From Terriglobia bacterium (GTDB taxonomy: Bacteria; Acidobacteriota; Terriglobia; UBA7540), in the NCBI GenBank assembly GCA_030042795.1, contig JASHYZ010000182.1, forward strand, positions 1 to 10,298: DNA of 10,298 bases. The letters run 5' to 3'. The notes below the pieces were generated by a model. That model was given only the letters and a program-made list of their open reading frames with translations. It was not told the DNA's origin and searched no databases. Position 1 is the stretch's first letter. Every line of letters starts with the position of its first letter. Shown here one piece after another: positions 1 through 5,353 of the stretch. The position numbers and the translations under genes were made by a program.

Positions 1-91
1 GCGAGTCAATCCCAAGAGCCACTTTATCATCACTGGCATGCGCTGCCCGTCACAGGAACTGAAGACTCGCCGCTACCCGTGGGAACTGCGG
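1..91. other. Left edge, no assignable gene
   Basis: One plus-strand frame is open from base 1 to a TAA at 121-123 and a second frame is open further, but neither peptide resembles a family I know. The stretch is too short to judge, and it could be the tail of a gene lying to the left or plain intergenic DNA. I see no RNA gene or repeat in it. Confidence 0.3.
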
Positions 92-120
92 TTGCCCAGT
101 ACCCTAAAGCAGGGTACAAT
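92..120 (+). promoter_or_regulatory. Sigma70-type promoter of the toxin-antitoxin operon
   Basis: A -35 box TTGCCC (92-97, 4 of 6 consensus bases) and a -10 box TACAAT (115-120, 5 of 6) are separated by the ideal 17 bp. Transcription would start at about 126-128, on or next to the GTG start codon of the toxin at 127. No Shine-Dalgarno sequence fits between promoter and start, so a leaderless toxin mRNA is predicted. The boxes are seen directly; promoter activity is inferred. Confidence 0.65.
99..117. promoter_or_regulatory. Inverted-repeat operator of the toxin-antitoxin operon
   Basis: The arms GTACCCT (99-105) and AGGGTAC (111-117) are perfectly complementary around a 5-nt spacer, AAAGC. 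The dyad fills most of the promoter spacer and runs into the -10 box, so a bound protein would block RNA polymerase. Type II antitoxins of the XRE family usually repress their own operon from such a site, so the downstream antitoxin is the likely ligand. The dyad is seen; the binding partner is inferred. Confidence 0.6.
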
Positions 121-126
121 TAACAG

Positions 127-411
127 GTGGCGATCAAAGTTGTGCGCGTTTCAGAATCGGCTCAGCGTGACTTGAGACGGATTCTACGGCATATCGCCCG
201 AAAGTTGTTCGCGTGGGTGCTTCTGGTCGAACAGCGAGGACTTGATCAAGCGCGGAAGATTCCGGGCTATCACGACGAGCCGCTTCACGGAGATCGCAGG
301 GGACAGCGTTCCATACGACTTAACCGAAGCTACCGGGCGATTTACGTGATCCGTGCCGATAAGACAATCGAATTTGTGAGCGTTGAGGAGGTATCGAAGC
401 ATGGGTACTAG
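127..411 (+). CDS. RelE/HigB-like type II toxin (predicted mRNA interferase)
   Basis: This 94-residue basic protein is the predicted toxin of a type II toxin-antitoxin pair. RelE-superfamily toxins enter the ribosome and cut mRNA, stopping growth until the antitoxin neutralises them. The N-terminal helices (VRVSESAQRDLRRI, about residues 6-19) and the C-terminal strand block with GQRSIRLNRSYRAIYVI (about 59-75) and FVSVEEVSKH (83-92) are typical of the family, where clustered Arg/Lys and the SYR-x-IY segment form the active face. The length matches (90-100 residues expected). The GTG start is chosen because it gives the usual N-terminus and sits where the promoter predicts the 5' end of the mRNA; an in-frame GTG at 142 is the alternative. 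The gene precedes its antitoxin, as in higBA systems, and overlaps it by 11 bp. I cannot tell HigB from other RelE/StbE subfamilies without a search. Confidence 0.85.
   Translation: MAIKVVRVSESAQRDLRRILRHIARKLFAWVLLVEQRGLDQARKIPGYHDEPLHGDRRGQRSIRLNRSYRAIYVIRADKTIEFVSVEEVSKHGY
385..391 (+). promoter_or_regulatory. Ribosome binding site of the antitoxin
   Basis: GAGGAGG lies 9 nt before the ATG at 401, inside the end of the toxin gene. It selects this ATG over a TTG 18 bases further upstream. A strong site for the antitoxin beside an apparently leaderless toxin would favour production of more antitoxin than toxin. Confidence 0.7.
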
Positions 412-715
412 CACCAAGAGTGAAGCCGTGAGGTTTTTCGAGAAGCTCAACGGCGGTCCTCTGACTTTCGGCCAAATGATCGAGTCCCTCCGGCTTTGCG
501 ACGAAGTTTCGCAGACGGCTCTCGCGCGGAGGATGAAGATTTCCAGGGCTCACCTGTGCGACATCGAGAAGGGCAGACGGACGGTGAGCGCCGAGCGGGC
601 GGCGCAATTCGCGCGGGTGCTGGGTTATTCGGTGAACCAGTTTGTTGCCACGGCGCTGGAAGACCAGCTCCGCAAAGCCGGGCTGAACGTCAGAGTTCAG
701 TTGGACGCAGCTTGA
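401..715 (+). CDS. XRE-family helix-turn-helix antitoxin
   Basis: This 104-residue protein is the predicted antitoxin and autorepressor of the toxin upstream. A helix-turn-helix of the XRE/Cro type covers about residues 21-83. The second helix (QTALARRMKI) and the recognition helix (SRAHLCDIEKGRR, about 48-60) follow the classic pattern, including the DIEKG-R turn. About 20 C-terminal residues after the HTH could contact the toxin. The start is set by the Shine-Dalgarno site at 385-391; translation begins before the toxin stop codon (overlap 401-411), so the two genes are translationally coupled. It probably binds the inverted repeat at 99-117 as a dimer, alone or with the toxin. The HTH class is seen clearly; the antitoxin role follows from the neighbour and gene order. 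Confidence 0.87.
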   Translation: MGTSTKSEAVRFFEKLNGGPLTFGQMIESLRLCDEVSQTALARRMKISRAHLCDIEKGRRTVSAERAAQFARVLGYSVNQFVATALEDQLRKAGLNVRVQLDAA

Positions 716-749
716 CCCTGCTCTCCGTCATTCGCATTGCTCTTGCATC
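716..749. other. Short spacer after the antitoxin gene
   Basis: These 34 bp hold no clear terminator hairpin. The inserted element begins directly after them, and its hairpins could serve as a transcription stop for the toxin-antitoxin operon. Confidence 0.3.
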
Positions 750-757
750 CATTCGTC
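750..757. repeat. Left copy of the 8-bp target-site duplication
   Basis: CATTCGTC here is repeated exactly at 920-927, immediately outside both ends of the 162-bp element. The match stops sharply on each side, as expected for a duplication made by a transposase. Confidence 0.75.
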
Positions 758-919
758 GGTACTGGTGTCATTTGAAGTCCGTGAGCGCAGTCATTCCCGC
801 GAAAGCGGGAATCCATTGTGCAAGTTCTTGGAAATACTGCATCGAGTAAATAGATTCCCGCTTTCGCGGGAATGACTGCGCTTCGAGAGCGGTCTTTGAG
901 AGCAAATGACACCACTACG
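758..919. mobile_element. MITE-like non-autonomous element, 162 bp
   Basis: The ends are inverted repeats: 758-774 matches the reverse complement of 903-919 at 15 of 17 positions, including the perfect 12-mer TGGTGTCATTTG. Inside lies a second, perfect 29-bp inverted repeat (785-813 with 853-881). Each inner arm is itself a hairpin, ATTCCCGC-GAAA-GCGGGAAT at 793-812 and its mirror at 854-873. An identical 8-bp direct repeat flanks the element. There is no room for a transposase, so it must have been moved in trans; 8-bp duplications are typical of the IS1595, ISL3, IS66 and IS256 families, but I cannot assign one. The inner hairpins follow the ATTCCC-N8-GGGAAT form of the dRS3 repeats known from Neisseria. 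Their translation gives VIPAKAGI-type peptides, which are often mis-annotated as protein. It sits between the toxin-antitoxin operon and ilvD and could act as a bidirectional terminator. Confidence 0.75.
785..881. repeat. Inner 29-bp inverted repeat of the MITE
   Basis: Bases 785-813 are the exact reverse complement of 853-881, separated by 39 bp. The arms can pair with each other as one long stem or fold separately into two 8-bp stems; the left loop is GAAA, a GNRA tetraloop when transcribed on the plus strand. The two alternative folds are visible in the sequence; any role in RNA processing or termination is inferred. Confidence 0.8.
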
Positions 920-927
920 CATTCGTC
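920..927. repeat. Right copy of the 8-bp target-site duplication
   Basis: CATTCGTC is identical to 750-757. It supports insertion of the 162-bp element as one unit and suggests that the event is recent enough for no base to have changed. Confidence 0.75.
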
Positions 928-1022
928 CCTTTCGCGGCCCAGCCCGTGATATCCTCAAACATCTCCCCTCTTGCGATGAGGAGAATCTGAAGTTCATTCC
1001 AAACTGACTTGCGAGGTTAGCG
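928..1022 (+). promoter_or_regulatory. ilvD upstream region with ribosome binding site
   Basis: GAGG at 1013-1016 lies 6 nt before the ilvD ATG. A weak hairpin is possible at 962-984, where TCTCCCCTC can pair with GAGGAGA across a loop of seven bases if one C is bulged. I find no -35/-10 pair that I would defend. No leader peptide rich in Ile, Val or Leu and no T-box features are visible. Confidence 0.4.
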
Positions 1023-2705
1023 ATGGCATTTGATCCCAAACACTGGAGCCGCACCATCACCGACGGTCCCGAACGCGCCGGCGCGCGCGCCATGCTGAAG
1101 TCTATTGGGTTTAAGGATGAAGACTTGGCCCGTCCCATTGTCGGCGTGGCTCACAGTTGGACGGAGACCATGCCTTGCAACTTTCACCACCGGCGCCTGG
1201 CCGAGCGGATCAAGGCAGGTGTGCGCGCCGGCGGCGGTACACCGATGGAGTTCAACACCATCTCGGTCTCGGATGGGGTGCTGATGGGTACCGAGGGCAT
1301 GAAGGCGCCGCTCGTGAGCCGCGAAGTGATTGCAGACTCGATCGAACTGGTGGGCCGCGGCCACATGTTTGACGCCATGGTGGTGCTGGTGGGTTGCGAC
1401 AAGACGATCCCGGCTGGTGCCATGGCGCTGGCTCGCTTGAATGTGCCGGGACTCGTCTTGTATGGCGGATCCATCGCGCCCGGCAACTTTAAGGGCCAGG
1501 AAGTGACTGTAGGCGATGTGTACGAGGCCATCGGCGCCAACGCGGCGGGCCTTATGACGGACCAGGAACTGAAACAGCTTGAGAACGTCGCCTGCCCGGG
1601 CGCGGGCGCGTGCGGAGGCCAGTTTACGGCCAACACCATGTCGATGGTGATGGAGTTCATCGGACTTTCTCCCTTGGGTTCCAACAGCGTGCCGGCTGTC
1701 GATGCCCAAAAGGACCAGGTGGCCGAAGCTGCGGGAAGAACCGTCATGGAGCTGTTGCGGCGCAACGTTCGGCCGCGCGACATCCTCACGCGCCAAGCCT
1801 TCGAGAATGCGATTGCCAGTGTTGCGGCCACTGCCGGCTCCACGAACTCCGTACTCCACCTGCTGGCGCTCGCTCGCGAGGCGGAGATCCCGCTTGATCT
1901 CGCGGACTTCGACGCTATCAGCGCTCGAACGCCGATCCTGGCGGATCTGAAGCCCGCCGGCCGTTACATGTCGGTGGATCTTCACAAGGCGGGTGGCATT
2001 CAGTTGGTAGCGCGGCGGATGGCCGAGGCAGGACTGCTGCATGAGGATGCGATGACCGTGACCGGGCATACCATCGGCGAGGAAGCTCGAAAGGCTGTGG
2101 AAACGCCGGGCCAGGACGTGGTGTACACGGCCTCGAATCCGCTGAAGGCTTCCGGCGGCCTTGTGATTCTCACCGGCAATCTTGCTCCCGAGGGCGCGGT
2201 GGTGAAAGTCTCCGGACACGAGCGCCTTCATCATCGCGGACCTGCGCGCGTCTTCGAGCGCGAGGAAGACGCCATGAAGGCGATCACCGAAAAGCGCATC
2301 AAGCCGGGCGATGTGGTGGTGATCCGCTACGAGGGGCCGCGTGGCGGACCGGGCATGCGTGAGATGCTGGGCGTCACGGGCGCCATTGTGGGCGAGGGAT
2401 TGGGCGAGACTGTCGCGCTGGTGACGGATGGCCGGTTCAGCGGCGCCACCCGCGGCTTGATGATTGGCCACGCAGCGCCGGAAGCGGCGCGTGGAGGGCC
2501 TATTGCTGCGATCGCCGAGGGCGACACAGTAGTAATCGATATCGAGGCCCGCCGGCTGAACGTGGAATTGGGTGAGCAGCAACTTGCCCAGCGCCTGGCA
2601 AGTTGGAAGGCGCCGGAGCCGCGCTACAAGACGGGCGTGTATGCGAAATATGCGGCGCTGGTGGCTTCGGCCTCAGAAGGTGCTGTCACGCGCCCCGTTC
2701 ATTGA
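1023..2705 (+). CDS. ilvD: Dihydroxy-acid dehydratase IlvD
   Basis: IlvD dehydrates 2,3-dihydroxy-isovalerate and 2,3-dihydroxy-3-methylvalerate to the 2-oxo acids that become valine, leucine and isoleucine. It is a cytoplasmic iron-sulfur enzyme using Mg2+. The 560 residues show the full IlvD/Edd pattern: MPCNFHH with Cys52, [14 protein letters not shown] with Cys125, [17 protein letters not shown] with Cys197, and [10 protein letters not shown] (about 469-478) near the C-terminus with the likely catalytic base Ser474. Three cysteines at this spacing, and a length near 560 rather than the 616 of E. coli, match the shorter oxygen-tolerant [2Fe-2S] class; that assignment is inferred. Related sugar-acid dehydratases share the fold, but the sequence reads as a true IlvD. 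The ATG has GAGG 6 nt upstream. No other ilv or leu gene is in the window, so it stands alone here. The frame is intact. Confidence 0.96.
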   Translation: MAFDPKHWSRTITDGPERAGARAMLKSIGFKDEDLARPIVGVAHSWTETMPCNFHHRRLAERIKAGVRAGGGTPMEFNTISVSDGVLMGTEGMKAPLVSREVIADSIELVGRGHMFDAMVVLVGCDKTIPAGAMALARLNVPGLVLYGGSIAPGNFKGQEVTVGDVYEAIGANAAGLMTDQELKQLENVACPGAGACGGQFTANTMSMVMEFIGLSPLGSNSVPAVDAQKDQVAEAAGRTVMELLRRNVRPRDILTRQAFENAIASVAATAGSTNSVLHLLALAREAEIPLDLADFDAISARTPILADLKPAGRYMSVDLHKAGGIQLVARRMAEAGLLHEDAMTVTGHTIGEEARKAVETPGQDVVYTASNPLKASGGLVILTGNLAPEGAVVKVSGHERLHHRGPARVFEREEDAMKAITEKRIKPGDVVVIRYEGPRGGPGMREMLGVTGAIVGEGLGETVALVTDGRFSGATRGLMIGHAAPEAARGGPIAAIAEGDTVVIDIEARRLNVELGEQQLAQRLASWKAPEPRYKTGVYAKYAALVASASEGAVTRPVH

Positions 2706-2731
2706 AAGCCTCGGCGTTCCTGTGACAAAAT
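2702..2731 (+). promoter_or_regulatory. Candidate promoter for the zinc-ribbon/RNase HI unit
   Basis: TTGAAA (2702-2707, 5 of 6 to the -35 consensus, overlapping the ilvD stop) and CAAAAT (2726-2731, 4 of 6 to the -10 consensus) are 18 bp apart. The start point would be near 2738, giving a leader of about 80 nt. The spacing is acceptable, but the -10 box is only moderate. A stand-alone GATAAT at 2755-2760 has no matching -35 box. Confidence 0.35.
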
Positions 2732-2807
2732 AGAAGGCGTATGAAAGTATCGCTGATAATTGAAAGCCGCCGCGTCCATCGTGAGGAGCAAGAAGCGGTA
2801 CGAAGAC

Positions 2808-2812
2808 AGGAG
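2808..2812 (+). promoter_or_regulatory. Ribosome binding site deciding a TTG start
   Basis: AGGAG is followed by a 5-nt spacer (AATCA) and TTG at 2818. No ATG or GTG in frame nearby has a comparable site, and the protein family begins at this point, so the TTG is the likely start. Confidence 0.6.
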
Positions 2813-2817
2813 AATCA

Positions 2818-3564
2818 TTGCATCCCGATCTCGCAACGGTGAAAGAGCTTCAGGAGGTCGATGGCACGATCGCCAGCCTCACTTCACGGATTGAATCCAT
2901 TCCTTCGCAAATCAAGAAAATTGAAGATCAACTAAACGCTTTCCTGCACGATCACGAGGAACACAAAAACCGATTGGCCGCCAATCAGAAGGAGCGCCGC
3001 GAACTGGATGCCGAAATCCAGACGATTCGCGGAAAAATCGCTAAGCATCGAGATCAGCTCTACGAAGTGAAGACAAACGAGGCTTACAAGACCATGCTTC
3101 ACGAAATCGAGGGTGAGGAGGCGAGGATTCGCGGCATCGAGGACCAGGTACTCGAAAAAATGGTCGAAGCTGAGCAGCTTGAAAGGCTGGTGCACGAAGC
3201 AGCGGCGCGGCTGGAAGGCGAGAAGCAGCGTGTGGCTTCCGAGAAAAAACAGCTCGAAACGGAACGCGCCAGTGATGAAGCCCTGCGCAGCGAAGCTGAG
3301 GCGCGGCGCAAGGTGCTGGCGGCCGCCCTCAATGAGACAACGCTCCGGCTTTACGAGAAGACGCGCAAGTCTCGCGGAACGGTTGTGGTTCAGGTCATCG
3401 ACGGTTCCTGCGGAGGCTGCCACGTTGTGCTTCGGCCCCAGTTTTACAACGAAGTGCGATCAAGCGACGCCCTGCTGACGTGCGAAATGTGCGGCCGGAT
3501 TTTATACCATGTCCCTCCCTCAGTGGGCGAGGATATCGGCGAGGGCACCCGCGTCGCCATGTAG
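2818..3564 (+). CDS. Coiled-coil protein with C4-type zinc ribbon (DUF164-like)
   Basis: This 248-residue protein begins with a long charged helical region (about residues 5-185, rich in Glu, Lys, Arg and Ala with heptad-like spacing), predicted to form an antiparallel coiled-coil hairpin. The family hallmark NEAYKTMLHEIE is at 87-98. A C-terminal zinc ribbon has Cys198-x2-Cys201 (CGGC) and Cys222-x2-Cys225 (CEMC), with LRPQ between, so all four metal ligands are present. Relatives include HP0958/FlgZ of Helicobacter, linked to RpoN and flagellin mRNA, and chlamydial CdsZ. In most bacteria the role is unknown, probably nucleic-acid or protein binding. The RNase HI gene follows after 61 bp; this pairing recurs in many genomes and suggests a shared RNA or RNA-DNA hybrid task. 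The YqfO/Nif3-type gene often found upstream is absent, with ilvD in its place. Fold and family are well supported; the molecular function is not known. Confidence 0.88.
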   Translation: MHPDLATVKELQEVDGTIASLTSRIESIPSQIKKIEDQLNAFLHDHEEHKNRLAANQKERRELDAEIQTIRGKIAKHRDQLYEVKTNEAYKTMLHEIEGEEARIRGIEDQVLEKMVEAEQLERLVHEAAARLEGEKQRVASEKKQLETERASDEALRSEAEARRKVLAAALNETTLRLYEKTRKSRGTVVVQVIDGSCGGCHVVLRPQFYNEVRSSDALLTCEMCGRILYHVPPSVGEDIGEGTRVAM

Positions 3565-3625
3565 CGCGCAGCCTAGGAAAAGCTTGCCTCGTGTTGCACA
3601 CTGATTCCCAGTTCCTTTCCACACC

Positions 3626-4105
3626 ATGATCTCCTCGATCGAAACGGCTGACCTTGTAGCGCATATCGACGGCGGCTCGCGAGGCAATCCCGGACCAGCG
3701 GCATTTGCTGCCGTGATGAAGACGGCGGACGGCGAGTTGATGGAGGAAGTCAGCGGCTTTCTCGGACGTACCACCAACAACGTAGCGGAATATCAGGCGT
3801 TGTTGGCAGCACTGGACTATGCTTTGGCCCACCAGTGCCGCCGGCTGCGCGTGCTTGCGGATTCGGAATTGCTCGTGCGCCAGATAAACGGCACGTACAA
3901 AGTGAAGAATCACAATCTGAAACCGCTCTACGACCGAGCGAAACATTTGATTGCCCGTTTCGAGTCGTTTTCCATTCAGCACGTCTACCGGGAAGAGAAT
4001 CGCGAGGCTGACCGGCTGGCAAACCGGACTTTGGACGCTGCTCGAGCGCGGCACGTCAGCTCTCACAATGACGAGAGACGCGCGCGAACGCGGGAAGATG
4101 CGTGA
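3626..4105 (+). CDS. Ribonuclease HI family protein (compact type)
   Basis: RNase HI cuts the RNA strand of RNA-DNA hybrids using two divalent metal ions, acting on R-loops and primers in the cytoplasm. The 159 residues contain all four acidic active-site positions: Asp15 in AHIDGGSRGNPGPAA, Glu55 in TNNVAEYQALLAAL, Asp79 in LADSELLVRQI and Asp129 in REENREADRLAN. The RE-x-N-x2-AD-x-LAN ending and the lack of a basic protrusion and hybrid-binding domain place it in the compact subfamily (archaeal and Bacillus YpdQ-like proteins) rather than with E. coli RnhA. About 20 basic, low-complexity residues follow the fold. The start is uncertain: ATG 3626 has no visible Shine-Dalgarno sequence and leaves a short extension before the first strand, but no better start codon lies nearby. 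It probably shares a transcript with the zinc-ribbon gene. The family is sure; whether it is the main RNase H of the cell cannot be told. Confidence 0.92.
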   Translation: MISSIETADLVAHIDGGSRGNPGPAAFAAVMKTADGELMEEVSGFLGRTTNNVAEYQALLAALDYALAHQCRRLRVLADSELLVRQINGTYKVKNHNLKPLYDRAKHLIARFESFSIQHVYREENREADRLANRTLDAARARHVSSHNDERRARTREDA

Positions 4106-4159
4106 TTCTGTCTGGCTTGCCGCTGCCTGACGGCTGGCTTCGCGCGGTGAAATTTTGCG

Positions 4160-4165
4160 AGGAGG
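4160..4165 (+). promoter_or_regulatory. Strong ribosome binding site of the acyl-CoA dehydrogenase
   Basis: A perfect AGGAGG stands 6 nt before the ATG at 4172. It is one of the two strongest sites in the window, with the nikR site, and suggests high translation. The preceding 54 bp after the RNase HI stop show no clear promoter or terminator, so read-through from upstream is possible. Confidence 0.7.
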
Positions 4166-4171
4166 AACACG

Positions 4172-5353
4172 ATGGCTGAAGCCGCTACTGCTATGATCAG
4201 CGCAGCGTCCCCTCTGACCGTCCTCAGTGAAGAGGAACGAATGTTCCAGGCGGCCGCGCGCGAATTTGCCGAGCAAGAAATCAAGCCCCACGTCGCGGAG
4301 ATGGACCGGGAAGGGGTATTCCGGCGCGATCTCATCGAAAAATTCTTCGCTCAAGGTTACATGGGGCTCCACATCGCCGAGGCTTACGGCGGTAGTGGAG
4401 GATCCTTCTTCATGGCAGTCCTCGCCATTGAAGAGTTCTCCCGCGTGGACGCTTCGGCCGGAGTCGTGATTGACGTACAGAATACGCTGGTGGCCAACGC
4501 CATCGCTCGCTGGGGTACCCCCGCTCAGAAGAGCACGTGCTTGCCGCGCCTGGCCACGGACACTGTGGGCGCGTACGCGCTCTCGGAGCCTAATTCCGGC
4601 AGCGACGCCTTTGCGCTTGAGACTCGCGCCCGCTTGGATGGAGAGTCTTACGTTCTGAACGGACGCAAGCTCTGGATCACCAACGCCAAGGAAGCGGGGC
4701 TGTTCATTCTCTTTGCCACCATTGACCGTGATCTCGGCTACCGCGGCATTACGGCGTTCCTCGTGGACCGAGGCACGCCCGGTTTCAGCGTGGGCAAAAA
4801 AGAAGACAAGCTGGGCATTCGTGCCTCCTCTACCTGCGAGTTGATTCTTGAGGACTGCCGAGTTCCTAAGTCGAATGTCTTGGGCGAGGTTGGAAAAGGC
4901 TATAAGGTAGCCATCGAGACGCTCAACGAGGGCCGCATCGGGATTGCCGCCCAGATGCTGGGTGTGGCGCGCGGCGCGCTGGACTATGCCCTGGGCTACG
5001 CAAAGGAGCGGCGCCAATTCGGGAAGCTGATCGCCGATTTCCAGGGTATCCAGTTCCAGCTTGCCCGTCTCGCCACTGAAATTGAAGCTGCCCGCCTGAT
5101 GACTTACAACGCTGCGCGCCTCAAAGACGCGGGCCACCCCTATCTGAAGGAAGCTGCGATGGCCAAGTACTATTGTTCGCAAGTGGCGGAACGCGTGGCC
5201 AGCGAGTCTATCGAGGTATTCGGTGGATATGGTTTCACGCGCGATTATCCGGTGGAGAAGTACCTGCGCGACGCCAAGATCGGCAAGATTTATGAAGGCA
5301 CTTCCTTCATGCAACTCCAAACCATCGCCAAGCTCATTCTGGGCGTTGCTTAG
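4172..5353 (+). CDS. Acyl-CoA dehydrogenase, short/branched-chain type
   Basis: This is a cytoplasmic FAD enzyme that introduces the alpha,beta double bond into acyl-CoA and passes electrons to ETF. The 393 residues cover the whole family: an N-terminal helical domain (FAAREFAEQE-like start near 25-37), the flavin signature YALSEPNSGSD (135-145), LWITNAKEAGLF (168-179), and the C-terminal signature FGGYGFTRDYPVEKYLRDAKI ending in IYEGTS, where Glu375 is the catalytic base. Segments such as RASSTC, LNEGRIGIAAQMLG and LEAARL/TYNAARL-type helices closely resemble mammalian ACADSB, so 2-methylbutyryl-CoA or isobutyryl-CoA (isoleucine/valine breakdown) or butyryl-CoA are likely substrates. Catalytic Glu in IYEGTS is the usual position, not the alternative one of isovaleryl-CoA dehydrogenase. 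The substrate is an inference from memory of ACADSB. No ETF or hydratase gene adjoins. Its last 20 bases overlap the end of the convergent TPR gene. Confidence 0.94.
   Translation: MAEAATAMISAASPLTVLSEEERMFQAAAREFAEQEIKPHVAEMDREGVFRRDLIEKFFAQGYMGLHIAEAYGGSGGSFFMAVLAIEEFSRVDASAGVVIDVQNTLVANAIARWGTPAQKSTCLPRLATDTVGAYALSEPNSGSDAFALETRARLDGESYVLNGRKLWITNAKEAGLFILFATIDRDLGYRGITAFLVDRGTPGFSVGKKEDKLGIRASSTCELILEDCRVPKSNVLGEVGKGYKVAIETLNEGRIGIAAQMLGVARGALDYALGYAKERRQFGKLIADFQGIQFQLARLATEIEAARLMTYNAARLKDAGHPYLKEAAMAKYYCSQVAERVASESIEVFGGYGFTRDYPVEKYLRDAKIGKIYEGTSFMQLQTIAKLILGVA

Noticed and set aside
1..123. Possible end of an upstream gene, frame open to TAA at 121
   Set aside because: It would run through the toxin promoter and operator, and its composition shows no recognisable protein; without upstream sequence it cannot be supported.
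697..915. Small proteins containing VIPAKAGI-type peptides in the 716-930 gap
   Set aside because: These are translations of the repeated hairpin within the MITE, a common annotation artefact; no ribosome site precedes them.
1017..2582. Long minus-strand open frame opposite ilvD
   Set aside because: It is a shadow of codon bias in a GC-rich gene. The translation is low in family motifs and rich in His, Arg and Gln, whereas the plus strand gives a clear IlvD.
2741..2842. Short reading frame starting ATG at 2741 before the zinc-ribbon gene
   Set aside because: It is about 33 codons with no ribosome site, overlaps the start of the real gene in another frame, and lacks any known motif.
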